From Xestospongia bergquistia (taxonomy: Eukaryota; Porifera; Demospongiae; Haplosclerida; Petrosiidae), in NCBI GenBank assembly GCA_963965975.1, contig OZ014412.1, forward strand, positions 12,848,849-12,912,848: a stretch of 64,000 bases of DNA, written 5' to 3'. Under the pieces are notes generated by a model. That model saw nothing but the letters and a program-made list of their open reading frames with translations. It made no database searches and was not told the origin of the DNA. Each line of letters begins with the position of its first letter. The first letter of the stretch is position 1. Made by a program: the position numbers and the translations under genes. Of this stretch, positions 12,476 to 26,100 are shown in pieces.

Positions 12476-13896
12476 ACTCAGATTTATTTATAAGCTGAAT
12501 GTATTAAAAGAACTTTTCAGTCATGGCAAATCATAACTATATGCATTTTTTAAAACACTTATTGACTAAAAAATCTAATTCTAATACTTAATATATGCCG
12601 ATTAACAAGCTATGTACACATGCAATTATTATAGACAATAATAATTATAATAATGTTTGCTAAAACAATTAGAATAGTACTGCCAAAAGACATCAAAGAC
12701 TAATAATTATTTCGTTGGACTAACTTATAATTTGTTATTGCTCAATACCCACACATTAGTGGAACAGTATAGAGTTCCTAAAGTATCAAACAAGTAGGTA
12801 AGAGTATGCTAAGGTAGATGGGATATGTTCAACAATGATACATTAAAATCTTATACGGGACACTCTGAATCAGTGATATTGTACAGTATGGTCAGGTACT
12901 GTTGTTTAAAGTAAACAGCTATTATTTAAAATAAGCAATTACAGTGACATAGTAATATATGGTAAACACTTGATGGGTTTAGATAGGTATCCTTAAAACA
13001 AAACTTAAACATAATTGAAGGCATCAGGATATAACGAGTGTCTTTACACATTTTTCATTGTGGGAAGATCACCTTTCACAACAATCTGGTTATATAACAA
13101 TCTAAATAAGACAAAGCTTATCATTTACTTCAGAATACATGGTATTGTGCTTGTGTATAGATGTCATCGGGTCCCTTTGCACTACTTAACACAGGTACTT
13201 TTATGTGGTATACAGACAGGGCTGGACTCATTCTATCTTACAACATTGACCATTGGTCTCCATTACAACAACACTACTAGTTCAATTTGCTTAACTTCAG
13301 TACACTGATCCTACAACTTACATATCTAGAGATGGAATGAAGCCATAGCCAGTTATTGTTTGGATAGTAAATATTCAAGCATTCATGCGTAAATATATGT
13401 CGCCAGAAAGAAGGCCGAAATGTCATAAACTTCACATAATTTGTTCCAAAAAACTCAACTCAAGCTGTACACCTAATAGAATATTTAGAGGTATTTTTAT
13501 AAGTAGTAATTCACTGTACCTAATGTACAAAACAAAACAAAGTTATCAATGACACAAATGAGATATGAAGGTAGTCACAACTTATGACTGACAAGAGAAT
13601 TATTGGACAAAAAATAAGAGAAAACTAACTATTAGGATAGACTACACACACCACTCTATAATGGACTCCTCCATTAACAGCAACAAAACAGTGTATAGTT
13701 AAGTAACAACAACAAAAGATACACACTAATCAGTACTTATAATACAAGGATTGTTGAACATAAAAAATTAACAATCGCTTCAGTAAGCAATGTTTACTAC
13801 TCTCAGAAATACACTCTAGCGCAGTAAACCAAATGAATGGCAAACCAATCTGAAGCGCTGGTATGTCGCATGTAGTATGAGCTAACAACAGCTTAC

Positions 13897-13990
13897 CTCT
13901 TAAGACCTTGATTTTGAAGAGCGAGGCTGCAATTTCACGAACTAAGCATGTAGTAATGGGCAACGTCTCTAAATTTCAACAATGCTCTAG
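13897..13990 (-). other. Probable 5' untranslated exon of the scaffold gene
   Basis: On the minus strand a good donor (CTTAAGAG then GTAAGC) lies at 13896/13897, facing the acceptor before the first coding exon at 11207. No ATG opens a useful frame here, so the exon would be non-coding. The upstream limit near 13990 is a guess. The intervening intron of about 2.7 kb shows no further coding signal. Confidence 0.4.
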
Positions 13991-14180
13991 TCAAATGGAG
14001 ATCACGCAGTCTGTAAATATTAAAGTGTCAGTTATCTCCTTTTGAACTTGTTGTAGGTCTTGCGAATAATTCTATATCAGCCACGCCCACAACTTGAACT
14101 AACTCATACACACCCATAATTTTAATTTTTATATCCTGGGCGTGTCCCGAATCGTCTCGAAACAAAAAGCTCTCTAAAAA
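13990..14180. promoter_or_regulatory. Divergent promoter between scaffold gene and KLHDC3-like gene
   Basis: About 190 bases separate the inferred first exon of the minus-strand gene from the ATG of the plus-strand kelch gene. The interval is richer in CpG than its surroundings. It contains two KLF/Sp-type CACGCCC elements in opposite orientation (CCACGCCC at 14081-14088, GGGCGTG at 14138-14144). No clear TATA box is positioned for either gene. The shared-promoter role is inferred from spacing and orientation. Confidence 0.5.
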
Positions 14181-17100
14181 ATGGTGGAATTTCGCATGGT
14201 CTTACCTCGTTTGGATGTACAGATACGACCTCCTCCCGTCGAAGAACCCGTTCCTCTATCAGCTGCTGAAGAGTCCCGTAGGAGGCCTGAACCTCCAGTC
14301 AAACGATTCGTATGGACGAAATATGAGGATACAGGGTTTCCTAGTCGTGTAAATCATGCAACAGTAGCTTGTAAAAGAGTTGACGGACGCAATTATATCT
14401 ATTCTATAGGGGGGTTTCATTCAAGTGATGAAGAGCGTGAAAGACGGCTGATTGAACAACCTGATGACTCTCCATATTTCAAAACAGGACCTATAGATGT
14501 TTATTGTATGGATGTTGGTAAGAGTGGGTGTGGCCATTGTGATATATCGATATCTATCTATATATCTATTTATTGATATATGTGTGTGCATATATATATG
14601 TGTGTGTGTGTGTGTGTGTAATATACAAGTAATAAAAGTATTTAAAAAGGGGAAGAGTGGTAAAATGACATTGCCAAAAAGGAGTCAAACAAATTAAGGA
14701 TAAAGATGAAAATCCATATTGAAATCCCTGCATAAATAGCCAGTCAGTATTGCTCTTATAATTTTTTACGTAATCCCAAGAATGTATCATTTAAAGACTA
14801 TAGTGGAATTATTTTTCATGTTATATTCTTTATTCAATCATATATGCTACTAAAAGCCATGTAGTAGTACTTAATATATTAAAGTTGTACTTACTGAATG
14901 GTCTTGGTGTTTTTTTATTATTTAGAGATTTCATTAAGGATTTGTGTCTTAATTCCTACATTGTTTCTTTCCTTCTTGGAACTGTCATCCTTATATCGTC
15001 TTTCATGTTTATATCTAGCACATGCAATGGCCCAGCAGTCCTAAAAATCTTTTTGACCACATATTATACACATATGCTAGGAATATGTTGATATGCAGGG
15101 TTTGTCTTGTGCAATAATAAGCTAGATTTAATGACAAATGTGGCTTTGATTTCCCGTCTCTCTAAATAGTCCTAAACTGTAGTATTTGTAGCATAATTTT
15201 CGTATACCTAGCTTCTAATTTAGTCTTTGATCTTGTTCACCTTCACACTGTTGTTCATGTGTTATAGATATCTTTTGATCTTTTAAAATATATTGGCTTT
15301 TTTCAAGTTTATTGCATCACTAAACATCAGGAAACATTTTAAATCTGATCACATTCATTTGCTTACCTGTGGTTCTGGTTCCCAATAAAGCAATTATTCC
15401 ATCCTTAAGTGTGACTGAACCACATATATATTTTATAAATGTAACATGGCATTTTTTTGCGTTGTTAAGGTTACTTGCCTTGATTATATGTATTTTTGAA
15501 TGTCCATTTGCCTCATTTAAGCCATTACTATATTCAACATACTTAAAATGATTCATTTGAAATTAAATGACATCTTTAACCGTTGACATATTTCACAACT
15601 AATGTATTATCATCTAGAGTAACTGCAAAGTGCTATGATGATGGTGTGACTTGTTATGTTGGAAGCTTTTCACTATATGACTTGCCTCTCTACCTTACAT
15701 TTCTAATTATTAGTCTTCCAGAGACACTACTGCTAATTATTCAAAATTTATAGCTTTAGTCAGTTCATTGTTTCTCTGCAAAGTCAATATCTTCTAAAAC
15801 AATTACAGGATGGTTTCTTAAACTTTTACTCTTGTTTAAAATTTGTTACTTTTTTAACTCTCTTTTGTTTGAGTATAGCAGTGCTTTTTACTAATTAAAC
15901 ATAATTCCAGCTAATTATTAATAAATATTTATTATAAATAAATTATTAATATGCAATGAATATTGAATATAAAGTAATGAAATAATGTCCATGCAATGTT
16001 ATGAGGAGTTTTCTTGATATATTCATTTTATCATAATCTATTCTACTGCAATGCCCTATTACAAGCATTTTGTTAATAAAATAGTGATGATATCTTTATG
16101 GATTGCTAAGCTAACCCTTCTAGATCAGAGTTAGAAATAGAATGATTTGGCTGTCAGACTACTAATACTAAGTACTACTGTGGTGAATGATAATTATACA
16201 CATTTAGATGCTTTTTCTTCATACAGAGGCTCGTCATTGGGATCAAGTAAATGTTATTAAAACTACAAAAGATAAGCAAATTCCAATACGTGGAGGAGAA
16301 CCTCCTCGTCGCTATGGACACACTTGTCTTTCCTACAAGAACAAAATATACATGTTTGGTGGTAGAAATGATGACGATGGCTCATTTAGAGTAATGGAAT
16401 GTTTTGATGCTGATAGATCTATGTGGCTTAAAGTTGTTGCAACTGCTGAAGGTTGTTCTAAACCTAAGTCCAGAGATGGCCATGCTGTTTGTAATCATGG
16501 CAAAGATATGTACATGCATGGTGGTAAGTACAGTATGTGTTTATATGGTTGTATTTAAAAATAAACAGCCGAATAGATTATTTACATGTTTGTACCAACG
16601 TCTTTGCTTTTTGTGAATTTTAAAGTACTTGTTTGCACTGCTTTTAAACTGTTATGATCATGTGTAATATAATTTCAGGTGTGTACTACAGTATATGAAC
16701 TAACTAGTCATATACTTAGAAATTGTTGTTAATGATGAACAGTTAATAAGTACATGTACCTGCATATGGTGTAATGATGAATACTTATTCGTAGGATTTG
16801 ATACTGGCTCATTAGTATTTACTGGAGATCTCTATGTCTTTGACATGGAGACATACACTTGGAGGTAAGCTTCTTGTATGTTATTAACTTATTATGTATG
16901 TACTTCTGCATGTACGTAAATACCTTTATACACATACCTTTATATGCGTAGTATCTATTTCATGTACCTGTACATGTATTTGTTGGTAAAGAAGTTCCAA
17001 GAGTGTGCTTTCTTGTTATTTCTTCCTTTGTCTAGACTTCTCCCTGATGCAGGTGATGAAGTATCTGCTAGAGATTTCCATAGTGCTGTTTGTCTCACTG

Positions 17101-19202
17101 ATAGGATTGTTATCTTTGGTGGAAGATGTGAGAGATGAATTTCTGTTTGTCTTGTTACTCTTTTTCTCTCTCTTTTTCTCATTCTCTCGTACATGCATAC
17201 AATAGCTGATCTTAGTGCGCCACACTTTAGTGATAGAGACTTTTATGATTCCTATTTTTATGAATATATACTGGGTAAGTTATGTAGTTTCCAACTAGAT
17301 ATCAGACTATCTGCCTCAAATTACTAGTATGTATCTGCATGAATATACTGTACACTACATTTCAACTTTTAGTGACGTTTAATTATGTTATATATTATTT
17401 ACTTGTACCTTTATATCATTATTACTCTGTACAGTATGTCTAGAAATAAGTTATAATTTAATTTGTTGTTTTCCAGATGAACAAAAGTGGGTAAGAGTAG
17501 ATAATGTTGGCTATCGACCTCATGGGCGACGTAGTCTGTGTGCAGTCCGTTATGGTGAGGATAAAGTCTTATATTTTGGAGGATATAATGCTCGTCTTAA
17601 AAGACATTTTAATGATGTCTTCATTTACAATGCTAGTAAGTGTAATTCTAACTAAGAGTATATGTACCTATGATCTTGTTAGATTATAAAGCTACATTGT
17701 ACAGTATTTTATTGCTATAACTAACTTTTTGTGACTTGTGTGATCACAATATATGTTGTTGTACTATCACTACTATTCCACATGACTCATTATCTTTTCA
17801 ATGATAATTGTGATCTTACATGGCAAAACTACATCCAATGCAAAATGGTCGCATAGCAACTGTGCACACACAACCATTGTTTTAAATTTTTGAGTGCTAC
17901 ACATGTCATTTTCCTAAATTAGGTCACAATTATTATAACATTCCTTTTGCTTGTCATTGTGACCACACCCCCTAATTTACTTTAGTCAAAATTAATTGTT
18001 ACTAACATTGCATGATACATGTAAGTCATTCTCTGTTTCCATAGAAACCAAACACATTACTGAAGTTATCCCTTATGGAAATGTCCCATCCCCTCGTAGG
18101 AGGTGTGGTCATTGCCTTGTTGATAACGAATTCATCATATGTGGAGGAACAAGGTATGTAGGGTCAGTACTATAGCTTGGATGCAAAACAAAGTTATCCA
18201 TATGTGATCTAGACACAGATAACTATATACTCTGAATATGAAATTGTTTTCAAACCAGTTTAATAATTGTTCTTGCAAAAACTGCAAATAGATTGCCTGA
18301 AGAATATACGTTTAGTTGTTAATTCATCCTATAATAATTGCTTATAAGATGCTAAATGTTATGATAACGTATAGTATGTGTACTATGGAGTTGACCAAAT
18401 AGAGACAAAAGCTGACTACAATCTTTGAAACACATTCTGTCAAATGTGTTATTGTAATACTTGTTGCTGAACCATGTGCCATGTGTATCAACATTATAAA
18501 CATTTAGTTTTTATTCCTTGTTTTTATTTGTTGCATAAATAAACTCATAAAAAATGAAGATAATGTAGTTACTACATTGTCCAAAATTATAGACCTGCTT
18601 GGCATACTGTCTATTGTACGCAGAAACACCTATGTTGACAATAATGTCACTAGATATCATACATATAGTGCTACCCATGACTGCAATGTACATACATACC
18701 ATATAGTGTGTAATTTTGGAGAGAAAATATATTGCGAATAATATAAAATTGCCTTTAACGAAATTAAATTTGGCAAATGATTTCTTTTGCCTACTGCCAC
18801 ACTCCTAATTTGAATATCAGGGGATAAAATTTTGTCAAATTCAAACACTGCTTAATTCACCTATATTTTTTGTTTCCTTTTAGTCCTATAAAGAGAATTA
18901 TTAGAGGAAAGGAGACATTGATACTGCATGATCATGATGATGTCTATGTCTTAAACTTTCGTAAGTCACATTGTCATTTAACGAGTAGAGTCGTCATACA
19001 ATGTATATGTACAAGTAGCTCAGTTCTTATACAATTCTCTTATCATCCTCTCAGTGCCCAAACTAGAGCAGCTCTGTATGATGGTAGTTAAAGAACTCCA
19101 CTTGAGTACTGCTGGTCTTCCTGTACACATTAGACAAAATCTGTAAGTCCATTAAGAGTCCATTGTATGCATATTTTTTTTGATTGCAGGAGTACATTCT
19201 AA
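14181..19202 (+). CDS. KLHDC3: KLHDC3-type kelch protein, likely CUL2 ubiquitin-ligase receptor
   Basis: Ten exons (14181-14517, 16227-16523, 16795-16864, 17036-17127, 17206-17274, 17477-17635, 18045-18153, 18884-18960, 19055-19142, 19190-19202) sum to 1311 nt, 436 residues plus stop, with consistent phases. Kelch-blade signatures in order are RVNHA, IYSIGGF, RRYGHTC, MFGGRND, RDGHAVC, ARDFHSAVC, VIFGGR, GYNARLKRHFNDVF, PSPRRRCGHC and ICGGT. This order and GYNARL-RHF-D match KLHDC3 closely. The tail PKLEQLCMMVV fits the elongin BC-box pattern LxxxCxxx[ILV], and TAGLPVHIRQNL resembles the CUL2-box region that follows it. Family members are substrate receptors of CUL2-RING ligases that read C-terminal degrons. 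The N-terminus has about 45 extra residues, proline- and arginine-rich, ahead of the first blade. Intron 1 carries a TG microsatellite. The KLHDC3 assignment is strong; the biochemical role is inferred from the family. Confidence 0.88.
14553..14622. repeat. ATCT / TG microsatellite in KLHDC3 intron 1
   Basis: A short TATCTATC run is followed by an alternating TG and TA tract. It sits just after the exon 1 donor. Confidence 0.9.
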
Positions 19203-19810
19203 CTGAAGGTAGTAGTGGTGGTGGCTGACTTTATTGGCACTTTTGTTCATAACTTTAATTAATTTTCTTGACTTTTCTAGATTTTTACATTATAAGGAGT
19301 ACATAGCTAATATTTCTTTAAAAATTAATATTGTATAACTAAACACTCATCAATATTTAAAAAAGTAGCTTCATACATTGACCATACATACATTACTGTA
19401 GTCTGTCAGTGTGTCTGTTACTCGGACAAATGGCTTTGAACTGCTTTAACTCGGCAAACAAGGCACTGGTAGTGGACGGTAACAAAACTTCTGTACGTCT
19501 TAAGAATACTGCCAAAAGGAGCGTCAAATGAACAAAAAACTTTACAAACCTTTGAAAAAAGCACAGCTTTCAGTGAAGACTCGAGAATTCAATAAAACCC
19601 TCCTGCATACAGCTTATGACATTTTCTAACTGATATTGTTGTGAAAAATTTCATTTTAAAGTACAAGAAAAAGAGGAGGAAAGCTTGTACAAATTTTTGT
19701 AGAACATGAAAACCCTCCCTTAGTTACTACTCTTAAATCTCCCCACCATGGGTCAACTTTCCAAAAGAATTTGCAAGACTATGAAGGTTATGTATATATA
19801 TATATATATA
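19203..19810. other. Intergenic, no gene seen
   Basis: This lies between the KLHDC3-type gene stop and the first recognisable block of the kelch pseudogene. Weak similarity to exon 2 of the downstream paralogue may extend back to about 19740, but it is not convincing. Confidence 0.5.
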
Positions 19811-21827
19811 TGGAGGATGAAATGATTTTACATTATTCAATGAAATGGAGTGCTTTGATCTAGGTATGTTTTTAGTAGTACTAGCACAAAAGTGAAAGTT
19901 ATGATAATTGTGTATTCATAGGTTTATTTAGCGTATAGCTTTCTTTATAAGGGCTCATTGGTGTGGTTTAAAAGCTACTTAGTTAGTTCATACCACACTA
20001 TGTTTCCAAACATGTGTGTATGTCTTTCAGAAAGATAGTAACAACTTGTAATGATTCAGATGAAAACGTTTTAATTTGATTGATTAACTTTCAAGTACTT
20101 TATTAGTAAAGATATCTCTGACACACTTTAGGATACTCCTGTTGTTTAAAATACAGCATAATAATATAAGTGCATACGCATATAGTGTATGCATTATACA
20201 CCACCATAAATTAATATTAATAATTGAATGTACATCAGATTCAAATGACATAGTGTCATTGCTGAATGTATTAATTACTAGAAAAATCTTAAATTAATGT
20301 CTTGTCTTATTGTAGGGAGGTTCTATATATATCAGATCTGGATGTTCTTTACTTTACACACTTGAGCTACTTCAATTTATTCTGGAAAGTCATGTTTGGA
20401 GAATGGAGTCAGGTGGAAAAAATCTAGACTTGGAAGTGTTACGACCAGGCACAAATAAACGTATTATTTTCTTTGGAGAGAATTGTTAGTTTCAGTGATG
20501 TTTTCTTAATACTCCATTGTTAGTTGTACAATTAGGTAATGAATTTTATTATTATAGTATCGTGACTGATAAGTTGATGTGTGAATTGTGGTCAACTATT
20601 TCTCTAATAAGTCTAAATTTTGATTTTTAAACTTTTGTCTCTCTACTTACAACTATAGTCAAAGGCATATTATGAAACAATATTGAACATTTTATCTAAT
20701 AAGCTATTTCCTTACTTATCTTTATACAATTTAAATTATGTTATTAGACATTGTTGTGCAATATAATTATGGATCAGTGTAACAAAAATTCTTTACAACC
20801 TGCCTCTTACAATAGTGCTATATGTAATTCTTAGTTTATCTGTGAATATTTGTACAGTATACTCATATATGATGTAGGTACTTTAAAGTATGTACATCTA
20901 TTACAAATTTAGGTCCTCATCCCATGATGATGATGGATTTTATGAATATATAATTGGGTAAGGAGATAATCTTGTGACTGTCAGATGGTTTAAACTTTTA
21001 GGTCTTCGTGAGTGGTTGAAATTGGAAACTGCAGGGTACCACCCACCTTACAGGCTGTCCCATATGGAAAGGAATCTATAATTACTTAGGTGGATACAGT
21101 ACAGGGAAAAAGATTTTTTATTATGATTTATTTATTTTTAACACAGGTTAGTGACAAAATTATGACTCTTAGTATTGTAATTTTTTGTTTAGAATCAAGA
21201 CATATCCTGAAAGGGGCACCATATAGTAAAGGCCCCTCTCCTAGATGGAGAGTGAAGATTGATCTGAACTTGTACTATGTGGTGGTATAGGACTACAGGG
21301 TAAGTAGACTGTATACAGCATAAAATACAAAAGAAAGCCTTTCCTTTTTTAAAAAGTAAGGTTTTATAAATCATAAGTCTTTATAAGGTTACCAATGTTT
21401 GACCTTTTTCTCTATTGCTTTTTGTACTTGCCTATATATTATATCTATAATTACATGGCATCAATGAGTACAATGACATCATGTAACTGCCACAGTGTGT
21501 TTGTTAAATACATAGACACTGTGATGTTTCCTATTTGTTATATGTTTAAGCTGAAACCAATCTATGGGGAGTCATTGGACTTTAATAACATTCAATGTCA
21601 CTTATAAACTTACTTAAGTGAGTATTAATATAATTGTTAAAGTAATAACCAACAACTACACTAACTAGTAGATAATTTGCTAATGATAATATTATATATT
21701 GTAATTATAGTAGTAGTACTGATATTTTATTCCATGTAGTACCCTTGCTAGAACACTTGTGTAGAGAGGCTCTCATTAACAATAACTTACCATTTACCAG
21801 ACTACCAATTGCTATATAACAGACTAT
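19811..21827 (+). pseudogene. Decayed copy of the downstream KLHDC3-like gene
   Basis: Blocks align in order with exons of the intact gene at 23165-29762: 19811-19863 (end of its exon 2), 20316-20487 (exon 5), 20913-20956 (exon 6), 21002-21146 (exon 7), about 21193-21298 (exon 8), 21551-21605 (exon 9) and 21740-21827 (exon 10). Intron boundaries and the short intron between the exon 6 and 7 equivalents are kept, so this is a DNA-level duplicate and not a retrocopy. The exon 7 copy lacks 13 bases relative to its partner around the GRRS segment, which breaks the frame. The exon 8 copy is shortened and loses its GG motif. Exons 1, 3 and 4 were not found. The BC-box exon is the best preserved. 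A function as RNA cannot be excluded, but no protein can be read through it. Confidence 0.85.
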
Positions 21828-23069
21828 GTAAGTAATGTAATGTAATGAATTTTTAATCACCAAATCTGTATTTTGATAGATACTAGTTTAACAAGCTGGA
21901 CCTTCTGAAATTGATGGGTGGAGGAGGGTCGAGAAGTGAACTATATAGGCTCACTACCCCATTGGAATGAGTAGAATGTGAGGCAGTACTGCAATGTTTA
22001 CATAGTGGTTGTGTTGTTATTACAATTGCTAAGTGACCCTGAGCTCTTTTATCTATGTTTGTTGTCCTTCCTATTTGGAAGCTATGATGCCAAGCTAACA
22101 TATAATAACTGAAACCCAGGGACATGTTATTGCAATATTAAATAAATTTGTCAAAGAAATATTTTAAGAGAATTCCTGGTTGGGACTATTTTTCCTTTCT
22201 CCCTTTCAAAAAAATGTAAATACATACGGCTTTACAAGTGGCTAACTAGAAAACAAAAAGAATTATCAAATTATCAGATATAATTATGGTATAAGCAATT
22301 TTTTTAAAATCACTTTTAATTATCAAAAATAAAGGCATTTAAACTATAATATCACTGTTATCATAGTCTTTCTTGTCTTCCTGGGTCGAAATACAGTATA
22401 CAAGAAGTTAGAGGTACAAACAATTTCAGAGGAGATGATAGAGTTTGTTCCCACATATGCTTCAGCAACACCTTTTTTATTTAAATGCTTTTCACTGATC
22501 TTCCATTAGAACTAGCAATGATGAAATAACTAATATAAGAAGTGATGAACACTCATTAGAAGGTATTATTGTAATGTCCTCATATTTCATATAATATTCA
22601 ATAGCAAATGGAAAAACTTGAAATATAAGAAATAAAACAATGATTTCCCTCTAAAAAATTTAAGATGGGCTTTCTCTACTTGTCCTTAGCCAATCATGAG
22701 TAACTTGTACCTATTCTATTAGTAAGCAAATTATGACAGTGGTGTATATACAAAATTTGAAAATTATCAATGTTATATAGTGCATGGTGTAAAATTTAGC
22801 TATAACCTATATTACAATATAGTGGATAGTATAAACTGACTTCAATTTAACCATAAGATGTGGTCCACCTGCACCACTATTAAAGATCAAAGTCCAAGCA
22901 AGGTACTTGTATAAAATAAAGTGAAGTATTATATCATTACACCACTATTATGTAGGTAATGTTAGGTACATCATAAATTTCACGCAGGCTGTATTGACAT
23001 GCATGAAATGCTCTATCCTAGACCCAATAACATATTTGTTGGATAAACTTGTCAACTAAAATTGTGTAT
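21828..23069. other. Intergenic, no gene seen
   Basis: Only short open frames are present. An 80-codon minus-strand frame at 21883-22125 has no recognised motif and no splice partners. Confidence 0.5.
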
Positions 23070-23164
23070 TATTCCGGATCTTATGTAATTAATCACGTGT
23101 GTCAAGCAACCTGATTGGTCAATAATCTAGTAAAATGTAAACAATACAATGTATATGTGAAAAA
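23070..23164 (+). promoter_or_regulatory. Candidate promoter of the second kelch gene
   Basis: Upstream of the ATG at 23165 lie an Ets-like CCGGA (23074-23078), a perfect E-box CACGTG (23094-23099) and an inverted CCAAT box within ATTGGTCAAT (23114-23123), all within 95 bases. Clustering near the start codon supports a promoter; no transcription start can be placed. Confidence 0.4.
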
Positions 23165-26100
23165 ATGTCTACTGGAAGGGATGAAGAAGTATCCTTGAAA
23201 AGAAGATTCCTATGGACCAAATGGGAAGGTAACGGGTTTCCAGAGCGAGTCAACCATGCAGTTACATCATGTAATGTCGACGGTCATCGTTACATGTACG
23301 CTTTTGGAGGATTTCGTGGGCGGGGTACTGTTTTTGTGACAGGACACGAAATGTGGAACGATTTAGGAGAAGTACCAATGGATGTTATACAGTTTGATTT
23401 AGGTATAAAATTGTGGTAGGTAATGTTGGTGTTGAAGTGTACCTTAATATGAGAAATAATAATTTTGAAGTAGGCAAAGACTTTCCTTATAATTATATCT
23501 AGTGAATAGAGCTACTCTGACACTATCTATGCTCTGACGTTGCCAAAACTCTACTCTTAAATCAGCAGTACTATTTAGTAAAGATGGTCTATGTTTCTAA
23601 CAGCTTTACACTAAGTTTTTACACACAAGGATATATATATTTATGATTTTTATAATCATTGTATTCACCTAATATTTTTAAAAGCCTATAATTTATATAA
23701 GGTCTGTGCTTCTATTCAAAAGGTCATCACATCCAATGCATATCACAGCAGTTATTTTTCATTTTTCTTCTCCTAACAAATGCTTATGTCTAAGTATGCT
23801 GTGCCCACATATATTTTCCTGCTATATGTGTCCTGTATGTGCTTGTCGCTAGACCTTTCCTTTCTTAGTGAAAGGTCATTAATGTCAGACTAGCATAGTG
23901 TCTCACAATTAAAAATTGTACAATAAAGCTTCAATCTAATGTACTTTTGTCATTTTCTTGTTAAGAAGTATTAAAATGTCTTTAGTTGAACTATACGTTA
24001 GGTGTTTATTATGTTGACATTACTTCTGTGTTGTCTTTATAACTTGAGACATCTTTTCATGATGTTATTACTATCTGAAACAATGCTGATTTTGTAGGAA
24101 ATTATCTTCTTTAGTTTTAAGCTTTGCCAGTGTCCACATTTCTTTTTTTTGGCTTGTGTTTTCAATAGATACTTCCATTTCTTTGTATCAACTAGTGTAA
24201 GAACTTAGATTTAACAACCCTAATTAATGCCTTGCTCGTAATAATAATATTAGTAATAGTGTGAAGTTCTTTGCAATTTAGATGAGATCCAAAAGTGTGG
24301 TATGTCATTTAAACATTAATAGAACTGACTATTATTATTGTTGTCAAAATATGTATATGTACATGTGGTCCAAAACAATCCTAGGACTACCTGGTGCACT
24401 GTATTCCAGGTAAAAGTAGGTTATTTTAAACCTATGTGACTAAACTGACTATGTTCTCATAAAACATCTATATCAACATCCCTTGTATATAGAGGGACTT
24501 AGTAGACTAACTTAATAGACAACTTGCTATGATTTGTCAACTAGAAATGATCCAAAAATAGAGGCCAATTTTAGTTTGGACAAGCCCCCAAGTAATAGCT
24601 TTTTCTGTTATTTAGATACTTGTTCGTGGACAAAGCTGTACCCTTCAGGTGACATCCCTGTACCATCTTGTAAACAAAGTACGATGTCTGCAACTCCACC
24701 CGCTTCTGGTACTATTCCTGGTCGGTATGCTCATTCATGTGCCTGGTATAAAGGTCGTATATTTATGTATGGGGGACGAAATGATTATAGATTTTTTAAT
24801 GAAATTGAGTGCTATGATGCAGGTACATTGTTAATGGTATTAACCTAGTGTTAGTTCATAATTATAGTTTGAAGCATTGTTGCATTGAGAGTAGAGGACT
24901 TGGCCACAAATGGGAAGCTGTATTTGCTATTAAGACATTCTTTCTGATGCATATTTTATGTTTTGTTAGGACAAAAGAGCTCTTGCCTTAGCTTAGAAAT
25001 TCCATGAAAGCTGGAGCTCTTATAGATATACCAAAAACAGCATCAGGGGTTATTATGTGTCATGAACATCTATATCATACTTTTGCTGGTATAGCAACCA
25101 TTGAGTGGCATCCTTTCTCTTGGAAGGATGCTTACTGGAGTTACAGCAAACCAACAAACATATCTTCAACCCCTTTGAGCAAACTGCTGTCTCCTTTATA
25201 TGGAATAGCTTTGAACAGTTTGGTGTCCATCCATTTGTACCTATTTCAATAGACAATTATTTAGTTACTACTTTTCACTGATAGCAGTGAAAAAGTATAA
25301 TTTCAATGTTATTGGTCAATAACAATGAATTTTAGGATTTATTGTATACAATTCACACTCAATGCTGTAATTTTCTTTATTGTGCTTTTGAAATGTACAT
25401 GTATGTCTTAGGTATTTCTTGGTTTTGGTATACAATTGTTCTCCTCTTACTGTAAGACACCTTGTCTTCAGTTATGTTTGAGAGAAAGAAAAGAAGTAAT
25501 TGTACAGCTCTGCATCCACCCTATGACAATTGTTTTTACCATGCAATGTGGCAAACACTGTGTAGGTATTGACCTTAATATGCCTAGTCATTGAACAATA
25601 ATTATAGTAAAGGTATCCATATTTTACATTAAAGACTACATTTAGTTTGACTTTCACTGTAGTGACTGGGAGTTGGTCTGTTATTAAAGCAACTACTGAA
25701 GATAGTGGTACCATACCTACCGGTAAATTATATGTACATGTACTGGAGTTAATATTCACATAAGTAATTAAATTTTAAAATGACATTCAAGAAAATTCTA
25801 AAACAAAGATAAACCCAGTGATCCATTATGTTCTGTAGAGTTGTTTTAGAGTCTTTTTTGTTAAAAAATGGTATTTATGATGCCTTTATATGATGTTGGT
25901 TTCCATGAGATAGTTTATTTACCTGACAAAGCTTGCTCAGATTAATTTTTCAGATTGGACTCTATGTATTGTCTATCTTGTGGACACACATTGCAGCCTT
26001 TTTTTGACCTTAGATTTTACAATGATGGACATGAGCTTTGGTCAATGAAACTTTTCTTTATCCACTGTTACTGTACTTATCTAGTTTATTTTAATGTAAC

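Noticed and set aside
13730-13963. Minus-strand open frame near the divergent promoter
   Set aside because: It only opens with a TTG codon and runs across a good donor. It is better read as an untranslated first exon.
21883-22125. 80-codon minus-strand open frame between kelch copies
   Set aside because: No recognised motif, no partner exons, and length within chance expectation for the region.
24930-25260. Plus-strand open frame in intron 2 of the second kelch gene
   Set aside because: The true next exon is 25663-25722, which joins in phase and supplies the expected kelch sequence; this frame fits no blade.
25943-26040. Alternative kelch exon after a TTTTTCAG acceptor
   Set aside because: It ends in a stop with no usable donor, and the 25663-25722 exon already completes the blade.
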